Shown: positions 17,234-25,825 of the stretch, in pieces
Numbering within the stretch: the stretch's first letter is position 1
How the letters are laid out: the number at the start of each line of letters is the position of its first letter
Assembly: GCA_023146135.1 (NCBI GenBank)
Contig: JAGLCR010000057.1
Coordinates: forward strand, 1-54,963
Reading direction: 5' to 3'
DNA length: 54,963 nt
DNA from: Bacteroidales bacterium
Lineage (GTDB): Bacteria; Bacteroidota; Bacteroidia; Bacteroidales; UBA1556
Made by a program: the position numbers and the translations under genes
Notes under the pieces: model-generated
What the model was told of the DNA's origin: nothing
Database searches by the model: none
What the model saw: the letters and a program-made list of their open reading frames with translations, nothing else

Positions 17234-20200
17234 ATGAGAATAATTTATACACTTGTATTGACGCTGGTATTTGGTTTTGAATTAGTAGCTCAAAATGATT
17301 ATTTTCAGCAAGAGGTAAATTACGAAATTCATGTAACACTCAATGATACTGCACATAGCCTTAGTGCTAAAATCAGAATAGAATATACAAATAATTCCCC
17401 GCAAGTGCTGGATTATTTGATGTTTCATCTATGGCCAAATGCGTATAAAGAGTCTTCAACTGCTCTTGGAGAACAGTTTTTAGACATGGGTAAAACAGAG
17501 TTTTATTATGCTGATGATTCTCTACGAGGATTTATTGATAGCTTGAATTTTATGGTTGATGGTAAGATAATACCATGGTCGTTAACAGATGAACATATTG
17601 ATATTGCCAAGCTTAAATTGAATAAGCCTCTTAATCCTGGTGAAACAATAACTATTACCACTCCATTTTATGTAAAAATACCTTCTTCTATTTTTTCTCG
17701 TTTGGGACATAGTGGCCAATCCTATCAAATTACGCAATGGTATCCTAAGCCTGCTGTTTACGATCGTAATGGTTGGAATGCCTTTCCTTATTTAAATCAA
17801 GGAGAATTCTACTCCGAGTTTGGGAGTTTTGATGTGTATATTACGGTGCCAAAGAATTATGTCATTGGCGCCACGGGCGACTTAGTTGATTGTAAGCAAG
17901 AAGAGAAGTGGCTCGATTCTATTGCTGAAGTTACGCAACGCAAGGTTCGTTTTTCAGATGATTTGGAGTTTCCCGACTCTGATAGCCTTAATAAAACATT
18001 GCATTATCATCAAGAGAAAGTTCATGATTTTGCATGGTTTGCTGATAAGCGCTTTCATGTTTTGAAGGGGGAGGTAGTGCTGCAGTTTGGTCGTAAGGTA
18101 ACTACTTGGGCTATGTTTACCAATGAAGAGGTGGATATTTGGACAAAGAGTATTACCTATTTAAATCGCTCGCTTAAGTTTTATTCTCAACAAGTGGGTA
18201 CCTATCCATATAATCAAGTGACTGCTGTACAGGGTACTTTGAGTGCGGGTGCTGGTATGGAATATCCTAATATTACTATCATTGGTACAGCAGGAGTTGC
18301 TCGGTCTTTAGATAATGTAATTATGCATGAGGTAGGTCATAACTGGTTTTATGGGATGTTGGGTTTTAATGAACGAGCCCATCCATGGATGGACGAAGGC
18401 CTTAATACTTATATTGAATCGCTGTACATGGATAAGTACTATCCCAAAGAGAGGCTGTTTGATGTTAATATATTCAATGCTAGTGATTACAGCAAGAATT
18501 ATGAGTATTATTTTTCCAATTTGATGCAGTGGCGTCGCAATCTCAATCAATCGCTTAGCTTGCCAGCCCAAGATTTTACGGCAATGAATTATGGTATTTC
18601 GGTTTATCAGAAAACTGCTTTAATATTTAAGTATTTACAAGCCTACTTAGGAGAGAAAGAAGCACGTATTACCATGCGAAAATTCTTTAATGAATGGGCT
18701 TATAAGCACCCTTTACCAGAAGACATGAAGTTGTTTTATGAAAAGGAAACAGGTAGAGATTTGTCCTGGGTATTTGACGATTTGATAAATACCAGTAGTA
18801 ATGTGGATTATAAAATTGCATCCCTTAAAAAGAAAAATAGTACAGATAGTTTATTGGTGAAAGTGCGAAACAAAGGAGAGGTTGTTTCTCCATTTTCAAT
18901 ATCAGCTCTCGATAGTGATGGTGATGTGCTACTTACAAAATGGTATAATGGCTTTGATGGTACTACAAAAGTTGGTTTTCCTAAAGGAGATTACCATCGC
19001 TTAAGTATTGATGGGGATAAAGTGATGACCGATGTTTATCGTGAAAACGACCAAGTATTTGTGAATGGTTTGTTGAAGAAGCGTAAACAGTTTCGATTAA
19101 AGCTTGCTTGGTCCTTGCCAAAAGATGATAAGGCAACCTTGTTTTGGACTCCTGTGATAGGCTGGAATTCATATAATAAGTTCATGTTGGGAGCTGCCTT
19201 CTATAACAGTTTGGTTTTTGAAAAAAAATGGCAGTATTCTGTGATGCCTTTATACTCTTTTGCTCAAAATAATGTGAACGGAAGCTTCTCCCTTTTTCAT
19301 AATTTCTATGATAAAGGACAAATTCAACGCGTAAGTGTGGGTGTAACTGGACGAAAGTATAGTATAGATGATAAATTTACTGTAGAAGGAGGTCAAACAT
19401 ATAGTATGAGTTTTTACCGTATTGTTCCACAGTTAATATTTGATTTTAATCCAAGGAAGCCAAGCCTAACTTCTGTACAAAAACAGCTAAGAGTGCGGGC
19501 AATATTTGTCAGTGAAGACAAAAAATACTGGGACCCAATTTTTCCAGGATTTGCCCCTAGCCCAATGGATGGGGTAAATGAGTATCAGGTTTACCAAATA
19601 GAATTCACTAATAATAATCATCGTATAATGAATCCTTATTTTTACCGGTTTGATGTTCAGGGAAGTGCCGATTTTGCTCGCTTGACTGCAGAGTTTCGCT
19701 ATAGGTTTTCTTATGGTAAGAAGAAAAGCTCGGGATTTGATGTGCGATTGTTTGGAGGGTATTTGCATAGAGTAAATAATGGATTAAACTTTGCTCCTAA
19801 CCTTCGTATGGCTGGCACTGCTGGGCGCAATGATTATCTGTACGATGGTGTTTTTGCGGGAAGAAATGAACGTGATGGTATGTGGTCGCAGCAAATGATA
19901 GAAAGTGATGGAGGGTTTTATATACCCACTATTTTAGGTCAAAATGCAGAATGGCTTGGAGCTATTAATCTTCGAGCAAGCTTGCCCAAATTGAGTTTTA
20001 TTAAGGTATATGCCAATTTAGGATTTCAGCACGCTAGTTTAGTACAATTAGATCCCTTGTGGGAAGCTGGATTTTTAATCAGTATCATAGATCGTAAGTT
20101 GGAAGTATATTTTCCGGCCCTTTGGTCACAAGATATTCAAGATGTATTTGAGCTAAATAAGAATACTTCCTATGGTGAAAAAATACGCTTTACCATGCGA

Positions 20201-20248
20201 ATGGAACTCGCAGACCCATTCAAATACCTCAAAGAAGTTCGGTTTTAG
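17234..20248 (+). CDS. M1-family zinc metallopeptidase with a long barrel-like C-terminal region
   Basis: 1004 aa. Signal peptide (about 1-19). The N-terminal half is an M1 (gluzincin) peptidase: the GAGMEYPN exopeptidase motif (about 338-345), the zinc motif HEVGHNW (about 365-371) and the downstream zinc-ligand Glu in WMDEGLNTY. It would cleave N-terminal residues from peptides. From about 610 onward the sequence alternates in short amphipathic strands separated by turns (PVIGWNSYNKFMLGAAFYN, FRYRFSYGKKKSSGFDVRLFGGYL) and ends in Phe (LKEVRF), as in outer-membrane barrels. I infer that the peptidase may be anchored in the outer membrane by this region. It is preceded by the thioredoxin-fold lipoprotein gene. 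Confidence 0.9.
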   Translation: MRIIYTLVLTLVFGFELVAQNDYFQQEVNYEIHVTLNDTAHSLSAKIRIEYTNNSPQVLDYLMFHLWPNAYKESSTALGEQFLDMGKTEFYYADDSLRGFIDSLNFMVDGKIIPWSLTDEHIDIAKLKLNKPLNPGETITITTPFYVKIPSSIFSRLGHSGQSYQITQWYPKPAVYDRNGWNAFPYLNQGEFYSEFGSFDVYITVPKNYVIGATGDLVDCKQEEKWLDSIAEVTQRKVRFSDDLEFPDSDSLNKTLHYHQEKVHDFAWFADKRFHVLKGEVVLQFGRKVTTWAMFTNEEVDIWTKSITYLNRSLKFYSQQVGTYPYNQVTAVQGTLSAGAGMEYPNITIIGTAGVARSLDNVIMHEVGHNWFYGMLGFNERAHPWMDEGLNTYIESLYMDKYYPKERLFDVNIFNASDYSKNYEYYFSNLMQWRRNLNQSLSLPAQDFTAMNYGISVYQKTALIFKYLQAYLGEKEARITMRKFFNEWAYKHPLPEDMKLFYEKETGRDLSWVFDDLINTSSNVDYKIASLKKKNSTDSLLVKVRNKGEVVSPFSISALDSDGDVLLTKWYNGFDGTTKVGFPKGDYHRLSIDGDKVMTDVYRENDQVFVNGLLKKRKQFRLKLAWSLPKDDKATLFWTPVIGWNSYNKFMLGAAFYNSLVFEKKWQYSVMPLYSFAQNNVNGSFSLFHNFYDKGQIQRVSVGVTGRKYSIDDKFTVEGGQTYSMSFYRIVPQLIFDFNPRKPSLTSVQKQLRVRAIFVSEDKKYWDPIFPGFAPSPMDGVNEYQVYQIEFTNNNHRIMNPYFYRFDVQGSADFARLTAEFRYRFSYGKKKSSGFDVRLFGGYLHRVNNGLNFAPNLRMAGTAGRNDYLYDGVFAGRNERDGMWSQQMIESDGGFYIPTILGQNAEWLGAINLRASLPKLSFIKVYANLGFQHASLVQLDPLWEAGFLISIIDRKLEVYFPALWSQDIQDVFELNKNTSYGEKIRFTMRMELADPFKYLKEVRF

Positions 20249-20323
20249 CATCTTAAAATTCAATTATAGTTTTCTTTTATATTTTATTTATTGCGGATTA
20301 TTAGGTGTTTAACTAATATTTAA

Positions 20324-20331
20324 TATCTTTG
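20324..20331 (+). promoter_or_regulatory. -7 promoter box of the AAA ATPase gene
   Basis: TATCTTTG ends 4 nt before the palindrome array at 20336. A transcript starting about 7 nt on would carry nearly the whole array in its 5' leader. No good -33 TTG at the usual spacing. Confidence 0.5.
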
Positions 20332-20335
20332 CATT

Positions 20336-20395
20336 ATACCAAAAGGTATAATACCAAATGGTATAATACCAAAAGGTATAATACCAAAAGGTATA
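20336..20395 (+). repeat. Four tandem 15-bp palindromic units upstream of the ATPase gene
   Basis: Four head-to-tail copies of ATACCAAAAGGTATA (20336, 20351, 20366, 20381); the second differs by one base (AAAT for AAAA). Each unit is an inverted repeat ATACC/GGTAT, and the junctions GGTATAATACC are inverted repeats too, so eight half-sites alternate. A degenerate half-site (ATGGTAA) follows. The array lies between the -7 box and the ATG at 20422. It could be operator DNA, RNA hairpins in the leader, or a repeat array able to change copy number. Confidence 0.95.
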
Positions 20396-20421
20396 AAATG
20401 GTAATTACTAATAGCTGACTT

Positions 20422-21579
20422 ATGGATTATTCAATATTTGTTTATGGGCAAACGGTGGGCGAGGATGCATTCACCGATAGGAAAGAGGAGTCTCAAAAGT
20501 TATATTCCAACTTGATGCAAGGAGTTAATACCACCATTATTTCACCACGCCGTTGGGGAAAATCTTCCTTGGTTGAAAAGGTTTTTAAGGATATAGCAAA
20601 GAATGAGAAAAAAGTAAAAACCGTTTTGATTGATTTATTTTTTGTGGCCAGTGAGGAAGAGTTTTTGGAATTGTTTTCTGCCGAAGTTATCAAAGCTTCT
20701 TCATCAAAAGTGGAGGATTGGATTAGCTCAACCAAAGAATTATTCAAAAATTTGATTCCTAAAATAAGTCTGGGTGTTGATCCCATGAACGATTTTAGCC
20801 TAAGCTTCGATTGGGCTGATTTAATGAAGCATAAAGAAGAGGTTCTGAATTTGCCTGAGGTGATTGCTAAGGAAAAGAATATTCGCTTTATAATTGCGTT
20901 GGATGAGTTTCAAAATCTGGCTTCTTTTCCCGAGTATATTAGTTTGGAAAAGAAAATGCGTGCAGTTTGGCAGCGCCAAAAACGAGTGAGCTATTGTTTG
21001 TACGGTAGCAAACGCCATATGATGACCGATATTTTCAATAATGCATCCAAACCCTTTTATCGATTTGGAGATATGATGCTTTTGCAGAAAATCGATACAG
21101 AGCATTGGGTGAAATTTATCCAAAAGAATTTTAAAAAATCAGGAAAGAAGATTGCTAAAAAGTTGGCCTTGAAAATCCCAAGCTTGATGGGGAATCATCC
21201 GTGGTATGTGCAGCAATACTCACATTATATCTGGCAGAAAACCAATATGCAAGTGGAAATGTCGCAGCTAGAGTCGGCTCTTATGGAATTGATATATGCT
21301 AATACACCTTTTTTTCAAAAAGAGATTGAAAGTTTGAGTGCAACGCAATTATCATTACTAAAAGCTGTAGCAAGTAATGAAAATCAACTCACCAGTGCTA
21401 GGGTGATGCAAAGTTATCGCTTGGGTACGCCACGCAATGTGATAAAAAATAAAACCATACTTATCAATAATGACGTTATTGATTTTGATGGTAAAAATTA
21501 TGAATTTTTAGACCCCGTTTTTGAGCTTTGGTTTTTGAGACAATATTTGAAAATCGACTATTTTACGAAACTCAAATAG
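20422..21579 (+). CDS. AAA ATPase of the archaeal-type (ATPase_2) family
   Basis: 385 aa. The N-terminal FVYGQTVGEDAFTDRKEE resembles the opening of PF01637-type ATPases. Walker A is SPRRWGKSSL (about 41-50), Walker B is FIIALDEFQNL (about 155-165), and LYGSKRH is at the sensor position. The C-terminal part (about 290-385; LSLLKAVASNE, YRLGTPRNVIKNK, FLDPVFELWFLRQY) looks like the winged-helix and DUF234-type end of the family. The role of these ATPases in bacteria is not settled. It is single, with its own promoter and palindrome array, between housekeeping genes, and may be a transferable accessory gene. Confidence 0.85.
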   Translation: MDYSIFVYGQTVGEDAFTDRKEESQKLYSNLMQGVNTTIISPRRWGKSSLVEKVFKDIAKNEKKVKTVLIDLFFVASEEEFLELFSAEVIKASSSKVEDWISSTKELFKNLIPKISLGVDPMNDFSLSFDWADLMKHKEEVLNLPEVIAKEKNIRFIIALDEFQNLASFPEYISLEKKMRAVWQRQKRVSYCLYGSKRHMMTDIFNNASKPFYRFGDMMLLQKIDTEHWVKFIQKNFKKSGKKIAKKLALKIPSLMGNHPWYVQQYSHYIWQKTNMQVEMSQLESALMELIYANTPFFQKEIESLSATQLSLLKAVASNENQLTSARVMQSYRLGTPRNVIKNKTILINNDVIDFDGKNYEFLDPVFELWFLRQYLKIDYFTKLK

Positions 21580-21627
21580 TATTGCCAAATTTCTTCTTAC
21601 TTTTACCGCTTGATAATAAAAACCACA

Positions 21628-22383
21628 ATGAATAGCATCATAAAAAACAAAGTTTATTTCGCTTCAGACTTGCATCTTGGAGCACCTGATTATGCATCTA
21701 GTTTGGAGAGGGAAAAGGCCTTTGTAAAATGGTTGGATTTAATCTCTATTGATGCATTAGACCTCTATCTTTTGGGTGATATTTTTGATATGTGGTTTGA
21801 TTATAAACGTGTAGTGCCTCGAGGTTATGTGCGCCTTTTAGGTAAATTGGCTGAGCTGAGTGATGCAGGATTGCAAATTCATTACTTTATTGGAAACCAC
21901 GATATGTGGGTTTTCGACTATTTTGAAAAAGAACTCAATGCCAAGATTTATCGTGAGCCGAAGAAGATAAAATTGGGAGATAAAGTATTGTTGGTTGGCC
22001 ATGGTGATGGCTTAGGTGGTGGCGATGCTTCGTATAAGTTTGTCAAGCGTATTTTTGCTGGCAAATTTAACCAATGGTTGTTTGCACGCTTGCATCCAAA
22101 TTTTGGTTTGTGGCTGGCAAGCTTTCTGTCACGTCGCTCGCGTATAGCCAATGGCAATTATGATGAGCAATTTCATGGTGAGGAAAAAGAAATGCTGGTA
22201 CAGTACTGCAAAGGCTTACTAAAAAATAAGCATTACGACTATTTTATCTTCGGTCACCGTCATTTGAAAATGGAAATTAAACTTTCAGATAATTCCACCT
22301 ATATTAATTTGGGCGAATGGGTAAAACATAAACCCTATGCTGTTTTTGATGGGGATAAATTAAGCTTACAGGAATTTAAGTAA
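21628..22383 (+). CDS. lpxH: UDP-2,3-diacylglucosamine diphosphatase-like metallophosphoesterase
   Basis: About 251 aa from the ATG at 21628; a TTG at 21610 is an in-frame alternative, but the ATG sits closer to the conserved fold. All metal-binding motifs of calcineurin-like phosphoesterases are present: SDLHLG, LGDIFDMW, GNHDMW, GHGDGLG and GHRH. The HGDGLGGGDASYKF region and the size fit the LpxH-type enzymes that release lipid X during lipid A synthesis at the inner membrane; kdsA at 29965 shows the LPS pathway is present. Specificity for UDP-diacylglucosamine is inferred. It is followed by a 28-nt palindrome, then rarA. Confidence 0.85.
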   Translation: MNSIIKNKVYFASDLHLGAPDYASSLEREKAFVKWLDLISIDALDLYLLGDIFDMWFDYKRVVPRGYVRLLGKLAELSDAGLQIHYFIGNHDMWVFDYFEKELNAKIYREPKKIKLGDKVLLVGHGDGLGGGDASYKFVKRIFAGKFNQWLFARLHPNFGLWLASFLSRRSRIANGNYDEQFHGEEKEMLVQYCKGLLKNKHYDYFIFGHRHLKMEIKLSDNSTYINLGEWVKHKPYAVFDGDKLSLQEFK

Positions 22384-22391
22384 TATAGTTA

Positions 22392-22419
22392 GTTGATCCA
22401 ATTCATGAATTGGCTCAAC
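22392..22419. repeat. 28-nt palindromic element, copy 1 (before rarA)
   Basis: An almost perfect 28-nt palindrome with core CCAATTCATGAATTGG; only one position pair is mismatched. The same element occurs again at 23721-23748. It starts 9 nt after the lpxH-like stop. No T run follows, so it is not a standard terminator. Confidence 0.9.
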
Positions 22420-22449
22420 GTTAATTAATAAAGCGAATACTAAATTAAA

Positions 22450-23721
22450 ATGTCCAAACCCTTAGCCGAAGAACTCCGTCCCAAATCCCTTGATGATTAT
22501 CTTGGTCAGCAGCACCTGATAGGCAAAGGAGCTATTTTGCGTAATGCCATTGAAAGTGGAAATATTCCATCCATGATATTATGGGGGCCTCCTGGTGTGG
22601 GAAAAACTACTTTGGCTAATATTATCGCTGAGCGAATGGATATGAGTTTCTTTGCTTTGAGTGCCGTTAACTCAGGTGTTAAAGATGTTCGTGATGTAAT
22701 TAATCGTGCGAAGATGTTGCCCAATCAGGCAATTCTTTTTATAGATGAAATACATCGTTTTTCCAAGTCTCAACAAGATTCATTGCTCGGTGCTGTAGAA
22801 CAAGGAATAGTTCGTTTGATTGGTGCTACTACAGAAAACCCATCTTTCGAGGTTATCTCTCCATTATTATCGCGTTGCCAAGTGTATATTCTTAAAGGGC
22901 TAGAAGAGGCTGACTTGAAAAAGTTATTAAAATCTGCTGTTATAGCAATGTCGGAACGATTTGGTCGTAAAGTGGAGGTAAAAGAACAAGAAGCAATTTT
23001 TCGAATTTCGGGTGGCGATGCTAGGAAATTGTTGAATGCTGTGGAGTTGGTTGTAACTACATTGTCTACTAGGGTAAAGGGGAAAATTGTCCTTACCAAC
23101 GATAAGGTGTTGGGGATTATTCAGCAAAACTTGGCCATGTATGATAAAGGTGGGGAACTGCATTATGATATTATTTCGGCTTTTATAAAAAGCATTCGGG
23201 GTAGTGATCCTAATGGGGCGGTTTATTGGCTGGCTCGCATGATTGAGGGAGGTGAAGACCCAAAGTTTATTGCTAGACGGCTGTTGATTTTAGCTTCTGA
23301 GGATATTGGAAATGCAAATCCCAATGCGCTATTATTGGCAAATACCTGCTTCGACTCTGTGGCTAAGATTGGTTGGCCTGAAAGTAGGATTGTCCTTTCA
23401 CAAACAACAATATATCTGGCAACTTCACCAAAAAGTAATGCCTCCTATATGGCCATAAAAGCAGCTCAAAAACAAGTGCAAGAGGATGGGAATCTCCCTG
23501 TGCCTTTGCATTTGCGCAATGCGCCAACTAAGTTAATGAAAAAAATCGGTTATGGAAAAGATTATCAATATGCCCATGGCTATGAAGGTAATTTTGTGAA
23601 TTTGGAATTTCTTCCAGAGAAAATATTAGGAGTGAAATTTTATGAGCCAGGTAATAATACCAAGGAAAATCAATTGCGTGATTGGTTAAAATCCCGTTGG
23701 AAAGATAAATATGATTATTAG
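22450..23721 (+). CDS. rarA: Replication-associated recombination protein A (RarA/MgsA)
   Basis: 423 aa, normal for RarA. It opens with the typical LAEELRPKSLDDYLGQQHL. Walker A is GPPGVGKTTL (about 45-54), Walker B LFIDEIHRF (about 98-106), sensor ATTENPSFEV, and the clamp-loader-like C-terminal part carries EDIGNANP and PLHLRNAPTKLMK. RarA is a AAA+ protein that acts at stalled replication forks in the cytoplasm. ATG at 22450, 67 nt after the LpxH-like gene. It is bracketed by two copies of the same 28-nt palindrome. Confidence 0.96.
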   Translation: MSKPLAEELRPKSLDDYLGQQHLIGKGAILRNAIESGNIPSMILWGPPGVGKTTLANIIAERMDMSFFALSAVNSGVKDVRDVINRAKMLPNQAILFIDEIHRFSKSQQDSLLGAVEQGIVRLIGATTENPSFEVISPLLSRCQVYILKGLEEADLKKLLKSAVIAMSERFGRKVEVKEQEAIFRISGGDARKLLNAVELVVTTLSTRVKGKIVLTNDKVLGIIQQNLAMYDKGGELHYDIISAFIKSIRGSDPNGAVYWLARMIEGGEDPKFIARRLLILASEDIGNANPNALLLANTCFDSVAKIGWPESRIVLSQTTIYLATSPKSNASYMAIKAAQKQVQEDGNLPVPLHLRNAPTKLMKKIGYGKDYQYAHGYEGNFVNLEFLPEKILGVKFYEPGNNTKENQLRDWLKSRWKDKYDY

Positions 23722-23748
23722 TTAATACAATTCATGAATTGGATTAAC
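23721..23748. repeat. 28-nt palindromic element, copy 2 (after rarA)
   Basis: Second copy of the element at 22392-22419, sharing CAATTCATGAATTGG and the outer GTT and AAC. It begins at the last base of the rarA stop codon. The arms differ between copies at several positions, with pairing kept for most, which suggests selection for the hairpin or two-fold symmetry. Confidence 0.9.
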
Positions 23749-23777
23749 CAAAACAATCAACTAATATTAAAAATCGT

Positions 23778-25730
23778 TTGAAAACCCCAATTAACATAGC
23801 ATTTCTAGCCCACGTTGATGCAGGTAAAACTACTGTAACAGAGCAAATTCTATTTCAGACAGGAGTATTAAAGTCGGCAGGTAATGTGGATAAAGGAACC
23901 ACCTTAAGCGATTTCTTAGAAGTGGAAAAGGAGCGTGGTATTAGTGTGATTTCAAGCCATGTAAGTACAGAGTATTGTGATGTAAAAATTAATATTGTTG
24001 ATACGCCAGGCCATGCCGATTTTATCTCGGAAGTCGAGCGCTCACTACTAGCGGTAGATATAGTTGTGTTATTAATATCTGCCCCAGATGGTGTACAGGC
24101 TCAAACTCGAGTTTTGTGGGGAACTCTTGATAGATTAAATATCCCGAGAATAATCCTTGTCAATAAGATTGAACGATCAGGAGTAGTATTGAACGATGTG
24201 CTCTCTGAAATTAAACAGGAGCTAAGTTCAAATATAATTCCAATTCAGGAGGTTTTGGATGCAGAAAAATTTGAAGTAAACTATTTACGTGATTATATAA
24301 AGTCTTCGTTTCAGCAAAAGGATCATATTGTGGAGTGTTTAGCCGAATATGATGATAAAATTCTAGATTCTTATTTATCATCAAGCCCAGTTGGTAATGA
24401 ATTGCTTCAGAATGTTTATCAAAAGCAGTTTATGAAGGCAAATATTTTTCCAGTACTTTTTGCAGTTGCCAAAAATGGTTTTGGAATACAAGGGCTATTG
24501 AATGAGATTGTATCGCATGCTAGAAGTGAAAATGTTCAGAACGAATTATCAGCGGTGGTTTTCAAGATTATCCATCATGAAAAGTATGGTAAATTGGCCT
24601 ATGTTCGTTTGTTTTCTGGTAGCCTTACTCCCAAGGAAATGATTTTTAACAAAACTCGAAATTTAGAGAAAAAGCTTAATCAAATAAAAACCATTTTTTC
24701 AAATAAGTATATTGATTTACCCAAAGCTAAGGCTGGTGAAATTGTCGCACTTGCAGGATTGACAGAAGTGGAGGTGGGTGATGTTTTGGGACATTTACCA
24801 CTAAATCGAAAGCTAGACTTTAATACAACCCCCATTCTTACAGTGGAGGTGAAGCCCATCACTCAACAAGATTATATTCAGCTTGCAGAGGTGCTGGCAA
24901 TATTGGATATGGAAGATCCGCTCTTGCAGTTTATTTGGTTTAAGGAGGAAAAAGAATTCCATTTAAAAATCAATGGATGGATTCAAATCGAGATTTTACA
25001 ACAGATTTTGAAGCAGCGTTTTGATATTGATACCGACTTTCAAATGCCCACCGTAATTTATAAGGAAACACCAGCGAAAACTTCCATTGGTTACGAAGAA
25101 TACACCATGCCTAAACCGTGCTGGGCTGTGGTGAAATTTGAAATAAAGCCTATCAAAGGAGGTAGTGGTGTTGTGTTTAAGTCACAAGTAGGAGTAAATG
25201 ACATCCTTCTTAAATACCAAAAAGAGGTGGAGCGCACCATGTCAAAAGCATTGGAACAAGGTGTTAAGGGTTGGGAGGTTACTGACGTTGAAATTACCTT
25301 GATAGGAGGAGAGGATCATAATGTACATAGTAGGGCTGGTGATTTTGTAATTGCTACTCCCATGGCCATAATGAATGGTCTGAAAGAGTCAGGTACAGAT
25401 ATTTTGGAACCTATTATGAAGTTTGTACTTTACGGTACAGATGATATTCTGGGGCAGGTGAGTTCTGACATGCATAAAATGAGAGGGGTATTTGAGCAGC
25501 CTGTTTTCGATGGAGATAAATTCAAAATGGAGGGTAGAGTTCCTTTTGCTACGGCAATGGAGTATCCGGTACAATTAGCTTCCCGATCGGGTGGGCGTGC
25601 CAGTATTCAAATGCAATTTGATGGTTATCAAAAAGTGGAGGATGAATTTGCTGTCATTAGGGAATTTAAGGGTATAAGCCCATTGGATCGTGCCAAGTAT
25701 ATTCTGAAAGCTCGTAAAGCTTTATCCTAG
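23778..25730 (+). CDS. TetM/TetO-type ribosomal protection-like GTPase (EF-G-related)
   Basis: 650 aa (Tet(M) has 639). The G domain is near the N-terminus: AHVDAGKTT (about 11-19), ERGISV, DTPGHADF and NKIE. EF-G-like domains II to V follow. Ribosomal protection proteins bind the ribosome and dislodge tetracycline. Where Tet(M) carries the SPVST loop of domain IV that reaches the drug site, this protein reads HSRAGDF (about 516-522), so the key proline loop is absent. It may be a TetM-like translation factor rather than a resistance determinant. The start is TTG (23778), just before the G domain, and no ATG fits. It lies 57 nt after rarA, beyond the second palindrome. Confidence 0.85.
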   Translation: MKTPINIAFLAHVDAGKTTVTEQILFQTGVLKSAGNVDKGTTLSDFLEVEKERGISVISSHVSTEYCDVKINIVDTPGHADFISEVERSLLAVDIVVLLISAPDGVQAQTRVLWGTLDRLNIPRIILVNKIERSGVVLNDVLSEIKQELSSNIIPIQEVLDAEKFEVNYLRDYIKSSFQQKDHIVECLAEYDDKILDSYLSSSPVGNELLQNVYQKQFMKANIFPVLFAVAKNGFGIQGLLNEIVSHARSENVQNELSAVVFKIIHHEKYGKLAYVRLFSGSLTPKEMIFNKTRNLEKKLNQIKTIFSNKYIDLPKAKAGEIVALAGLTEVEVGDVLGHLPLNRKLDFNTTPILTVEVKPITQQDYIQLAEVLAILDMEDPLLQFIWFKEEKEFHLKINGWIQIEILQQILKQRFDIDTDFQMPTVIYKETPAKTSIGYEEYTMPKPCWAVVKFEIKPIKGGSGVVFKSQVGVNDILLKYQKEVERTMSKALEQGVKGWEVTDVEITLIGGEDHNVHSRAGDFVIATPMAIMNGLKESGTDILEPIMKFVLYGTDDILGQVSSDMHKMRGVFEQPVFDGDKFKMEGRVPFATAMEYPVQLASRSGGRASIQMQFDGYQKVEDEFAVIREFKGISPLDRAKYILKARKALS

Positions 25731-25795
25731 TAAATTTGATATTGAATAGTGTTATTTTATTTTGCGAATACTTAATAAATGGCGTAATATTTGGT

Positions 25796-25803
25796 TATCT
25801 TTG
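25796..25803 (+). promoter_or_regulatory. -7 promoter box of the hydrolase gene
   Basis: TATCTTTG, 22 nt before the ATG at 25826, matches TAnnTTTG. Confidence 0.55.
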
Positions 25804-25825
25804 ACCCTATCACAAAGACATTTTT

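Noticed and set aside
20336-20395. The four 15-bp units as a CRISPR array
   Set aside because: The units are directly adjacent with no spacers, too short, and no cas genes are near.
22392-22419. Palindrome as a Rho-independent terminator
   Set aside because: No T run follows on either strand, and an almost identical copy lies after rarA.
23778-25730. Calling this gene a tetracycline resistance gene
   Set aside because: The domain IV loop needed for drug release is not conserved, and no mobile element flanks it.
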